From assembly GCF_000349205.1 (NCBI RefSeq), contig NZ_APHR01000032.1:1-56167 (forward strand): a stretch of DNA of 56,167 nucleotides. Direction: 5' to 3'. Position numbers and translations under genes: made by a program. Of this stretch, positions 29,938 through 37,790 are shown in pieces (positions within the stretch are counted from its first letter, which is position 1; every line of letters begins with the position of its first letter). This DNA comes from Methylophaga lonarensis MPL (lineage in GTDB: Bacteria; Pseudomonadota; Gammaproteobacteria; Nitrosococcales; Methylophagaceae). The notes under the pieces are model-generated. The model had not been told where the DNA came from and did no database searches. It saw only the letters and a list, made by a program, of their open reading frames with translations.

Positions 29938-32262
29938 ATGTCTGGAGCCAAACACAAGACACTGGCAGACATTGTAATGCTGTTTGCCATTGCTCTATTA
30001 ATTGTGGCGACACTGATGATTCAGCTGGCCACATGGCGTTCGGCCGACAACTTCAATAAAGTTCAGATCCAAAAGAAAATAGATCAAGCGCATCACGTAT
30101 ATCATCAATATATCGAGTCGCGCAATGCGACGTTAAGCGCGGCTTCAAGAGTTTTAATCAATGATTTTGGCTTTCGGCAAGCTGTGATGACTGCTGATGC
30201 GGATACGCTGGCCAGTATGCTGGAGAACCATGGGCAACGCATTGGCGCGGATTTGATGGTGATTGTGGATTTGCAAGGAGAAGTCGTCGCAAGCACCGCT
30301 ATCCACGAGAATGCAATCTCCGGTGCTGCGTCCTTGAGAAACGCTTACCAAAACCCCGGAAAGGAAATACTGCTTCCGCTGTCTGGGAGTCTCTATCAGG
30401 TTGTGGCCTTACCTGTGTATGCGCCACGATTAGTGGCCTATTCCTTGGTCGGATTCAGGGTTGACCGGACTTCAGTGTTGGAGTTACGACGCTTGACCGG
30501 TCTTGAAATCAGTGTGTTTGCAGATCCTGAGATTCGTCTGACATCGCTACATGAAGATTTTCCAGATGGTGTGCGTCAATTTCTTGCAAACAGCACAAGT
30601 CCTCTATTTTTTTGGCAAAGACCTCGATTTCACAACAGCACATTGGAGGATGAGGCGGTCCAAATCTGGCTGAGCTTCGATCTTGCTGAAATCTATGACG
30701 AGTATGACAACCTGATGTGGAAAATCATGGTTGTCACGCTGTTGATTCTGCTGTTTTCTGCGTTAGCCAGTAAGTATTTCGCACGCACCTTGACCCAACC
30801 CCTGCAATTCCTGGCTGATTGGGCGAGTGCGATGTCCAGAGGGCAATACAAACTCGTTGAGGCCGAACCAAAATTCAGAATACTCGAATTATCGTCACTG
30901 TTTAGCTCTTTCCGAAGCATGGCATGGGAAATTAGTCATCGGGAAGATGAGATTCGTTATCGTGCTGAACACGATATGCAAACAGGTCTGCTCAATCGAC
31001 TAGCGGCATTTGAGTTGATGGATAGTTATGCCAATCAGCAAAGCAGTTTTGCGTTGGTTATGATTTCACTGACCAACTTTAGAGACTTTAATGATCGGTT
31101 TGGTCCAGAGTTTGGTGATGATTGCCTGAAACATTTTTCTGAGCGGTTGACGACCTTTTGCACCCAAACCGATGAGTTTGTTGCTCGATATGACGGTATT
31201 CAGTTCATTGCTGTGTTGAATACCAGCAGCGAGGATTTACGTAGCAGAATTGATGTGATGCATCACACTCTGAGTAAGCCGTATCTTGTCTCCGGCCTTC
31301 AAGCTCGGTTCAAACTGTCTTTTGGTTGTGCTCTGTGTCCAGAAGACGGCTTTTCCGCTGAGGTATTGTTGCGACGAGCCACAATAGCGCTCGAAAATGC
31401 TCGACGTCACGGCCTGCCATTGAAATTCTATCAACAAGGCAATGATGAAGCCTACTTACGCCGTCTACGTCTGGTCGATGAATTGGGACAAGTGCTTGAA
31501 CGAGGCGGAGATCAACTCTATCTGGTCTATCAACCAAAAATGGATCTGATGACCAATAAAGTCATGGCGGTAGAGGCCTTGACGCGTTGGCAACATCCGG
31601 ATGAGGGGTTTATTTCGCCCGATTTATTTATCGAACTGGCAGAGCAGTCGGGGCTAATCAACCGTTTAACAGAGTGGGTCTTCGAAACGGTATTTTTACA
31701 GCTGCAGACATGGCAGCAAGCGCGTATTGATCTCGAAGTGGCGGTGAATGTTGCCGCGACCAGTTTTTCCTCTCCTGATTTCAGTTATCGTCTGCTAAAT
31801 CAACTCGCTGCCAGCACTCAATCACGCGAGGGAAGCCAGCGAGCGCCGCTATCCCTTGAGTTGACAGAGCGAGACATCCTCTCAAACAAAGAAATTGGGC
31901 TGGCTAATATTGACCGGTTAAGAAATAACGGCATCAAAGTGGCAATAGACGATTATGGGCTTGGTGAATCATCCCTGTCTCAACTCAAATCTTTACCCGT
32001 TGATGAATTGAAACTCGACAAAAGTTTTATTCTCAACCTGGACAGCTCGGTTCGAGATCAAATGATCGTTAAATCCACTATTCAGTTGGCCCATGATCTC
32101 AACCTTAAAGTGGTCGCCGAAGGTGTAGAGAATAAGGCAAGCCTCGCACTGCTCCGAGCGATGGGCTGTGACTCAATTCAAGGGTATTACCTATGCAAGC
32201 CGATTGTGGCAGATGAAATAACTCGATGGATGGAACAATATGCGTATCTTGATCATCTTTAG
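29938..32262 (+). CDS. Membrane sensor with degenerate GGDEF and probable active EAL domain (c-di-GMP phosphodiesterase)
   Basis: The 774-residue protein has a membrane helix at about 13-33, a periplasmic sensor of about 230 residues, and a second helix at about 265-282. A HAMP-like linker, a GGDEF domain (about 345-495) and an EAL domain (about 515-760) follow. The GGDEF signature is replaced by RYDGIQF near residue 416, so diguanylate cyclase activity is unlikely. The EAL domain keeps the metal and catalytic residues in VEALTRW, AVNVAA, LELTERD, IDDYG, KLDKSF, AEGVEN and IQGYYL. Its loop 6 reads DDYGLGESSL rather than DDFGTGYSSL. It probably hydrolyses c-di-GMP to pGpG in response to a periplasmic signal. 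It sits between the cupredoxin and DUF3034 genes, and its end overlaps the latter by 23 nt. Confidence 0.88.
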   Translation: MSGAKHKTLADIVMLFAIALLIVATLMIQLATWRSADNFNKVQIQKKIDQAHHVYHQYIESRNATLSAASRVLINDFGFRQAVMTADADTLASMLENHGQRIGADLMVIVDLQGEVVASTAIHENAISGAASLRNAYQNPGKEILLPLSGSLYQVVALPVYAPRLVAYSLVGFRVDRTSVLELRRLTGLEISVFADPEIRLTSLHEDFPDGVRQFLANSTSPLFFWQRPRFHNSTLEDEAVQIWLSFDLAEIYDEYDNLMWKIMVVTLLILLFSALASKYFARTLTQPLQFLADWASAMSRGQYKLVEAEPKFRILELSSLFSSFRSMAWEISHREDEIRYRAEHDMQTGLLNRLAAFELMDSYANQQSSFALVMISLTNFRDFNDRFGPEFGDDCLKHFSERLTTFCTQTDEFVARYDGIQFIAVLNTSSEDLRSRIDVMHHTLSKPYLVSGLQARFKLSFGCALCPEDGFSAEVLLRRATIALENARRHGLPLKFYQQGNDEAYLRRLRLVDELGQVLERGGDQLYLVYQPKMDLMTNKVMAVEALTRWQHPDEGFISPDLFIELAEQSGLINRLTEWVFETVFLQLQTWQQARIDLEVAVNVAATSFSSPDFSYRLLNQLAASTQSREGSQRAPLSLELTERDILSNKEIGLANIDRLRNNGIKVAIDDYGLGESSLSQLKSLPVDELKLDKSFILNLDSSVRDQMIVKSTIQLAHDLNLKVVAEGVENKASLALLRAMGCDSIQGYYLCKPIVADEITRWMEQYAYLDHL

Positions 32263-33064
32263 CCTGATGTGGGCTGGCTCAATCGCTCATGCTGCAGATG
32301 GGAAGCTGATTGCCACGCCAGGGGTATCCCAAATCGAAGGCAGTGCTGGCGGCGGCATAGTGCCATGGGCACAACTCGCGGGGTATGCCTCTCGTGATGA
32401 AATTGCCGGTAATGTATTTTGCAGTCGAGGCGACGTCAGTGACTATCGGCTGGATGTTTGTGGAGCCCAAGCTAATTTTTACGACCGGGTTGAGTTCTCA
32501 GTTGCCAAGCAGCGCTTTCGCATCAATGCAGCTGATCTAACCATTCGTCAGGATGTTTTTGGTATTAAAACCAGAGTCTATGGCGACCTTGTTTATTCAC
32601 GTTTCCCTCAGGTGAGTCTGGGTGTTATGCACAAGCGCCTTCGGGATGATGAAATCGCCAACGCGCTCGGTGCCAAGCGTAGTCATGGAACGGATTTTTA
32701 TGTTGCGGCCAGTAAACTCCATCTGGGCGCTTTTGCGGGGTACAACTGGCTATGGAACTTGACGGCACGGCACACTTCGGCCAATGAACTAGGTATTTTG
32801 GGACACGGAGGCTCTGACCAGGGACGGCGATTACAGTTGGAGGCCTCAACAGCGGTACTGTTGGGAAGGCATGTAGCCGTCGGTGTCGAATATCGACAAA
32901 AACCAGATAACCTTGGTTTGGGTGAGGACGACTGGAAAGACATCTTTGTTGCCTGGATTCCAAATAAACATCTCAACGTAACCGCGGCATGGCTGGATCT
33001 GGGTGACATAGCCGGTGCTAAAAATCAGCGCGGCTGGTATCTGTCAGTTACCGGGAATTTCTGA
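32240..33064 (+). CDS. DUF3034-family exported protein
   Basis: The 274-residue protein has a signal peptide (IIFSLMWAGSIAHA). Alternating beta-strand patterns and an aromatic C-terminus (RGWYLSVTGNF) suggest an outer-membrane barrel. The family block at the mature N-terminus (ATPGVSQIEGSAGGGIVPW) and later GVEYRQKPDNLGLGEDDWKD identify DUF3034, which has no assigned function. The start lies inside the EAL gene (23-nt overlap), so translation is coupled. The truncated hemoglobin gene starts one base after its stop. Confidence 0.8.
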   Translation: MRILIIFSLMWAGSIAHAADGKLIATPGVSQIEGSAGGGIVPWAQLAGYASRDEIAGNVFCSRGDVSDYRLDVCGAQANFYDRVEFSVAKQRFRINAADLTIRQDVFGIKTRVYGDLVYSRFPQVSLGVMHKRLRDDEIANALGAKRSHGTDFYVAASKLHLGAFAGYNWLWNLTARHTSANELGILGHGGSDQGRRLQLEASTAVLLGRHVAVGVEYRQKPDNLGLGEDDWKDIFVAWIPNKHLNVTAAWLDLGDIAGAKNQRGWYLSVTGNF

Positions 33065-33065
33065 A

Positions 33066-33485
33066 ATGAATAAACTACTTTTTACTACTGTGTTATTGGT
33101 AGTTTCAGCCTGTTCGCACCACAATTCAAACGCCAGCTTGTATCAACAATTAGGAGAGCAAGAGGGTATTGAGGCGATCGTAGAAGCCTTCATCAACCAA
33201 ATTGGTAATGACGAGAGAATCTTTGCTTATTTTGCTGACACTCATGTCAGTCGTTTCAGGGATAAGCTGATCTTGCACTTCTGCGATATCAGTGATGGCC
33301 CCTGTGTTTATGATGGCGATAACATGGTCGATATTCATACCGGAATGAACATTACAGAAGGCGACTTTAATCACACGGTAGATTTGCTCATTGCGGCGAT
33401 GAATGAGGTGGGCGTCAGTCATCGGGTGCAAAACCGGTTGCTTGCCCGACTGGCCCCGCTTCGGGATGAAATGATTTATATCTGA
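33066..33485 (+). CDS. Lipoprotein group 1 truncated hemoglobin
   Basis: The 139-residue precursor has a lipoprotein signal (VLLVVSAC, C16), placing a heme globin in the envelope. The fold shows LYQQLGEQEGIEAIVEAF, then the proximal heme ligand H91 in MVDIHTGMNIT, and a C-terminal LARLAPLRDEM. The usual B10 tyrosine (family FY) is isoleucine here (F42-I43). Two cysteines, C73 and C80, lie in HFCDISDGPCVY between helices E and F. Truncated globins bind O2 or NO; the role here is unknown. ATG 33066 with GGGAA upstream is one base after the DUF3034 stop; an in-frame extension upstream is rejected. The tRNA on the other strand follows. Confidence 0.85.
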   Translation: MNKLLFTTVLLVVSACSHHNSNASLYQQLGEQEGIEAIVEAFINQIGNDERIFAYFADTHVSRFRDKLILHFCDISDGPCVYDGDNMVDIHTGMNITEGDFNHTVDLLIAAMNEVGVSHRVQNRLLARLAPLRDEMIYI

Positions 33486-33499
33486 GTAGACATTAGAAA

Positions 33500-33576
33500 T
33501 GGCGCGCCTGACAGGAATCGAACCTGTGACCTTCAGCTTCGGAAACTGACACTCTATCCAACTGAGCTACAGGCGC
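33500..33576 (-). tRNA. tRNA-Arg (anticodon CCG)
   Basis: The minus strand folds as a 77-nt cloverleaf: acceptor GCGCCTG/CAGGCGC, D arm with GCTCAGTTGGATAGAG, anticodon stem TCAGT/GCTGA with loop TTCCGAA (anticodon CCG), T arm with TTCGATT, discriminator G and encoded CCA. It closely resembles E. coli argX and reads CGG codons. Confidence 0.97.
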
Positions 33577-33663
33577 ACACTGAGCCATGACGGCTCAGGT
33601 GGCGAATTATACGTTTTTTGTGTTTGGCATGCCAGCAATAATCAGGGCGCGCAGCCCCCAGAC

Positions 33664-36177
33664 TTACGAGCTTGCAAAGTCCGATGGATTGATTTGTGGC
33701 AGTTTCCAAATGTCCTGATTGTATTCAGTCATGGTTCTGTCGGTAGAGAATTTCCCGCTGTTGGCAGAGTTCAGGATACTCATGGTGAGCCAGCGTTTTT
33801 TGTCGTGATAGGCGATGTCGACTTGTGCCTGTGCGTCGATATAACTTCTAAAATCAGCCACTGTCATCCATGGATCGTGAGGGCTGGTAAAAGCGTTAAT
33901 GACATTATCAAAGCAGCCGGGTTCGAATTGATTGAAGTGGCCGCTTTCAAGCAGGTTCACCACACGCATCAGATCATTATCCGCAGCGATGATTTCTCTG
34001 GGTTGATAGTGATGGCGCATATCATTCACTTCCTGTTCGGTGAGACCAAACAGGAAGAAGTTTTCGTCACCCACTTCTTCAAGAATTTCGATGTTGGCGC
34101 CATCCAGTGTGCCGATGGTAATGGCACCATTCATCATGAACTTCATGTTGCCGGTGCCCGAGGCTTCCTTGCCTGCCGTGGAGATTTGTTCGGACAGATC
34201 CGCCGCCGGACAAATAACCTCCATCGCCGACACTTGGTAGTTTGGCAAAAACACTACTTTGAGCATATCGCCAACATCTAGATCGTTATTGACCACGTTG
34301 GCGACGTTATTAATAAGTTTGATGATGTCTTTGGCCATGGCATAGCCGGGAGCCGCCTTGCCTCCGAACAGCACACAGCGTTTGACCATGTCCTGTGTAT
34401 CGCCACGTTTGATACGGTCATAGAGGTGAATGACATGCAGGATGTTGAGTAATTGGCGCTTGTACTCATGTATACGTTTCACCTGAATATCAAACAAGGC
34501 GTCTGGATTGAATTGCACACCACAGGCTTCTTCTACCAACGCCGACAGTCGTTGTTTATTGGCTCTTTTGGCTGCATGCCACTGTGCCTGAAAAGCTGGA
34601 TCAGTTGCCAAAGGTTCAAGCTGGCGAAGTTGTGTAAGGTCGGTCAACCATGCATCGCCAATTTTGTCGCTGATAAGCGAGCTCAGGGCAGGGTTACACC
34701 AGGCCATCCAGCGGCGTTGGGTGACACCATTGGTTTTGTTGTTAAATTTTTCCGGCCATAGTGCGTAAAAATCGCTGAAAAGACCTTTTTTCAGCAGTTC
34801 CGAATGCAGGGCGGCGACGCCGTTGACAGAAAAACTGCCCACGATAGCCAGATGCGCCATGCGTACTTGTTGTTGATGGCCTTCTTCAATGATCGAAAGC
34901 CGTGCTAATCGTTCTTTATCTCCGGGCCAATGACTGGCGACTTCAGAGAGGAATCTTGCATTGATTTCGTAGATGATCTCAAGAATTCTTGGTAACAGAC
35001 GACTAAACAAATTAACCGGCCAGCGTTCCAGCGCTTCAGGCAGCAGGGTGTGGTTGGTGTAGGCCATTGTGTTGGAAGTGATCTGCCATGCACTTTCCCA
35101 GTCGAGTTGATGTTCGTCCATCAGCAGGCGCATCAGCTCGGCAACGGCAACCGTTGGGTGGGTATCGTTTAGCTGGAAGCAATTTTTGTTGGCGAAATCA
35201 CTGAAGTCATTGCCGTGAGCTGTGATCCAGTAATCAAGAATATCCTGAAGACTGGCTGAGGCCAGGAAATATTGCTGACGCAGCCTCAGTTCCTTGCCGT
35301 TTTCACTGGCATCGTTGGGGTAGAGCACCATGCTGATGTTTTCAGCTTCATTTTTAGCGGCTACTGCCTCAGTGTAGGAACCGGCGTTGAAGTCTTCCAG
35401 ATTGAACTCATCAGTGGCGGCTGATTTCCATAGTCGCAGTTTATTGACAGTGCCATTTTGATAGCCTGGTACCGGGATATCATAGGGTACCGCAAGCACG
35501 TCATTGGTATTGACCCAGATAACACTCAAACTACCGTCAAGGTTGCGCTGATATTCGGTGTGGCCGCCAAATTTGACCCGTTGGGTAAATTCAGGACGTT
35601 CCAGCTCCCAAGGGTTACCGTCGCGCAGCCAATGATCGGGCATTTCAATTTGTCTGCCATTGTTGATGCCTTGCTGAAACATGCCGTATTCATAACGGAT
35701 ACCGTAACCAGTCACCGGCAGTTGCAAGGTCGCGCAACTGTCAATAAAGCACGCTGCCAGGCGCCCGAGACCGCCGTTACCAAGTCCAGCATCATGTTCT
35801 TGCTGCACCAGCTCCTCGAAGTCAATGCCCAGCTTGTGCATGGCTTCGGCGATATTTTTATTCAGATTCAGGTTGAGTGCCGCATTGCCCATAGCACGGC
35901 CCATTAGGAATTCCATTGACAAGTAATAGGCGTGTTTGCACTGTGAGGCCGCGTAGGCATGCTTGGTTTGTTTCATGCGAGAGAACAAGCGATCACGTAT
36001 GGTCAGCGCCAGCGCATGAAATAAATAGTGTCCTGAGGCGCTGCCTTTATCCTGCGCGAGGTAGACACCGTAATATCGCTTGAAATCCTCGACCAGTGCC
36101 GAGGTTTCCATCGACAGTTCCTCGTTTTCAAACAGTTCGGGTTTTGGCGTAACTTTGCAGGCGTAGCGTGGTGTCAT
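33664..36177 (-). CDS. glgP: Glycogen/alpha-glucan phosphorylase
   Basis: GlgP releases glucose-1-phosphate from glycogen or maltodextrin using PLP. The 837-residue length is typical. Visible blocks are SMEFLMGRAMGNAALNL, GNGGLGRLAACFIDS, FQLNDTHPTVAVAELMR, IQVKRIHEYKRQLLN and the PLP-lysine motif EASGTGNMKFMMNGA. No other glg or mal gene is in the window, so partners must be elsewhere. An AGGA about 10 nt before the ATG serves as ribosome site. The 5' leader contains two hairpins, described separately. A read-through from tRNA-Arg cannot occur because that gene lies downstream. Confidence 0.96.
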   Translation of the reverse strand: MTPRYACKVTPKPELFENEELSMETSALVEDFKRYYGVYLAQDKGSASGHYLFHALALTIRDRLFSRMKQTKHAYAASQCKHAYYLSMEFLMGRAMGNAALNLNLNKNIAEAMHKLGIDFEELVQQEHDAGLGNGGLGRLAACFIDSCATLQLPVTGYGIRYEYGMFQQGINNGRQIEMPDHWLRDGNPWELERPEFTQRVKFGGHTEYQRNLDGSLSVIWVNTNDVLAVPYDIPVPGYQNGTVNKLRLWKSAATDEFNLEDFNAGSYTEAVAAKNEAENISMVLYPNDASENGKELRLRQQYFLASASLQDILDYWITAHGNDFSDFANKNCFQLNDTHPTVAVAELMRLLMDEHQLDWESAWQITSNTMAYTNHTLLPEALERWPVNLFSRLLPRILEIIYEINARFLSEVASHWPGDKERLARLSIIEEGHQQQVRMAHLAIVGSFSVNGVAALHSELLKKGLFSDFYALWPEKFNNKTNGVTQRRWMAWCNPALSSLISDKIGDAWLTDLTQLRQLEPLATDPAFQAQWHAAKRANKQRLSALVEEACGVQFNPDALFDIQVKRIHEYKRQLLNILHVIHLYDRIKRGDTQDMVKRCVLFGGKAAPGYAMAKDIIKLINNVANVVNNDLDVGDMLKVVFLPNYQVSAMEVICPAADLSEQISTAGKEASGTGNMKFMMNGAITIGTLDGANIEILEEVGDENFFLFGLTEQEVNDMRHHYQPREIIAADNDLMRVVNLLESGHFNQFEPGCFDNVINAFTSPHDPWMTVADFRSYIDAQAQVDIAYHDKKRWLTMSILNSANSGKFSTDRTMTEYNQDIWKLPQINPSDFASS

Positions 36178-36198
36178 GACAAAAACATCCTATTGAGG

Positions 36199-36347
36199 TC
36201 TCTGCGTGGGCGACGCAGAGAGGGAGCAAATGGTCGGCATCGTTACCGGGAAACCGCGAGAAGCTGCGGGTGACTCTCCCGCACGCCATCAGCCTGTTGT
36301 CTGGCTGTCATGAGCTAACAGTAAAAACTTTCAGGGTCAGTCGTCAA
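36199..36347 (-). promoter_or_regulatory. Candidate glgP promoter and structured 5' leader
   Basis: On the minus strand TTGACG (36347-36342) and TACTGT (36323-36318) are 18 bp apart. The transcript would have a leader of about 130 nt. It contains a hairpin of 6 bp (TGCGGG at 36265-36270 with CCCGCA at 36278-36283). A perfect 9-bp hairpin (TCTCTGCGT with ACGCAGAGA, 36199-36221) lies just before the glgP ribosome site. I do not match this to a known riboswitch. Confidence 0.4.
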
Positions 36348-36373
36348 GCGCCAATATTGAATACGCGATTCGT

Positions 36374-37003
36374 TCAGGATGCAGTTTCCTCAGCAGGTGC
36401 TTGTGTGGTGATGTCAAACCACTGATCGAGCACCTCAATGACCTGATCTCGACCAGATTTTTTCAGTGATGAAAACAATTGCACGCTGGCAGGCAGTTCG
36501 GCTTTTAAGAGTTGTTGTTTAACGGCATTGAGAGTCGATTTTCCTGCGCCATGACTGAGCTTGTCAGATTTGGTCAGTAAGATGTGTACAGGCAGGCTAG
36601 CCTGCTTGGCCCAGTTCAGCATTTGCAGATCAAACTCTTTGAGTGGATGTCGACTGTCCATCAGCAACACCAAGCCTTTAAGAGATTGTCGCGTTTCCAG
36701 ATATTTCGCGAGCGTTTGTTGCCAGCGAAGCTTCATTTTTTCCGGGACTTTGGCATAACCATAGCCGGGCAGATCGACCAGCGCTCGCTGCGAATCCAGA
36801 CGAAAAAAATTGATCATCTGGGTTCTGCCAGGCGTTTTACTTGTTCTGGCGAGCGCATTGATTCCGGTCAAGGTATTGATTGCGCTGGATTTTCCTGCAT
36901 TTGAGCGTCCGGCAAAGGCTACTTCCATGCCATTATCTTCAGGCAGTTCTGACAGTTGGGTGGCACTACCATCATAAAAAGCATGCCGGTAAAGTTGGGT
37001 CAT
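36374..37003 (-). CDS. engB: Ribosome biogenesis GTP-binding protein EngB (YsxC/YihA)
   Basis: EngB is an essential GTPase in 50S subunit assembly and cell division. The 209-residue protein has G1 GRSNAGKS, G2-region [15 protein letters not shown]3 [10 protein letters not shown], and G4 TKSDKL. It is divergent from the cytochrome c4 gene across 86 nt, the usual gammaproteobacterial arrangement. Confidence 0.96.
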   Translation of the reverse strand: MTQLYRHAFYDGSATQLSELPEDNGMEVAFAGRSNAGKSSAINTLTGINALARTSKTPGRTQMINFFRLDSQRALVDLPGYGYAKVPEKMKLRWQQTLAKYLETRQSLKGLVLLMDSRHPLKEFDLQMLNWAKQASLPVHILLTKSDKLSHGAGKSTLNAVKQQLLKAELPASVQLFSSLKKSGRDQVIEVLDQWFDITTQAPAEETAS

Positions 37004-37089
37004 TGTGTATCACTCTATGGTGCAAAATTGACCGATTAAGAGTAGCATATCGGAAGTTTTATCGACCGAAAGTGTAATCAGGAATGACA

Positions 37090-37698
37090 ATGAAAAAGTT
37101 GTTTATGGCAGCGCTGCTGTCCACGACACTCGGTGTGTCAGCTTCAGTAATGGCCGTGGGTAATCCACAAGCCGGTCAGGCAAAGGCAGAGTCTTGCGCA
37201 GCATGTCACGGCCCCAACGGCAACAGTCCAATGGACACCTTTCCCAATCTGGCTGGGCAAGCTGCCAGCTATATAGTCAAACAGCTTCAGGACTACAAGT
37301 CCGGTGCTCGTGACAACGCATTGATGTCTCCCATGGCCGCGGGTTTGTCTGACGAGGATATGGCGGATATTGCTGCTTACTACGCACGTCAAAAGCCTGC
37401 ATTAGGTGCAGTCCCTGAAGATCTTGTCGAGCTGGGTGAACAAATTTACCGTGGCGGTAACCCCAACACGGGTGTTCCGGCTTGTATTGCCTGTCATGGC
37501 CCTTCAGGTCGTGGTATGCCAGCTGCAGCATGGCCTGCATTGTCAGGGCAACACACCGCCTATGTTGAGGAACAGCTACACGCATTTGCCAATGGTTCCA
37601 GAGACAACGATCCCAATGAGATGATGCGCGACATTGCCAAGAAGATGTCTGCTGAAGAGATCAAAGCTGTCTCGGCATACGTCCGCGGCTTGCATTAA
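37090..37698 (+). CDS. Diheme cytochrome c4
   Basis: The 202-residue precursor has a signal peptide (ALLSTTLGVSASVMA) and two homologous cytochrome domains. Their heme motifs are C36-A-A-C39-H40 and C132-I-A-C135-H136, each with a downstream Met (SPMAAGLSDEDM in the first half). Cytochrome c4 passes electrons in the periplasm or at the membrane to terminal oxidases. ATG 37090 is favoured because AGGA (37080-37083) is 6 nt upstream; ATG 37084 touches that site. The resB-ccsA genes for cytochrome assembly follow. Confidence 0.94.
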   Translation: MKKLFMAALLSTTLGVSASVMAVGNPQAGQAKAESCAACHGPNGNSPMDTFPNLAGQAASYIVKQLQDYKSGARDNALMSPMAAGLSDEDMADIAAYYARQKPALGAVPEDLVELGEQIYRGGNPNTGVPACIACHGPSGRGMPAAAWPALSGQHTAYVEEQLHAFANGSRDNDPNEMMRDIAKKMSAEEIKAVSAYVRGLH

Positions 37699-37718
37699 GC
37701 CATCATCGCAACTCCAGA

Positions 37719-37747
37719 CAGTTGCATGGTGTCACACCATGCGACTG
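37719..37747 (+). other. Strong stem-loop between cytochrome c4 and resB
   Basis: A 13-position stem (CAGTTGCATGGTG with CACCATGCGACTG, one T-G wobble) closes over a TCA loop. A second, smaller hairpin (TGACC with GGTCA) follows at 37752-37766. There is no T run, so it is not a typical terminator. It may stabilise the c4 mRNA or modulate read-through into resB. Confidence 0.65.
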
Positions 37748-37790
37748 TGTCTGACCTGTCAGGTCAAGACTGGCAATTAACTGCGAGCCT

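Noticed and set aside
36199..36300. Known riboswitch in the glgP leader
   Set aside because: I compared it by eye with glycine, cyclic-di-GMP and similar aptamer cores; the hallmark conserved loops are missing.
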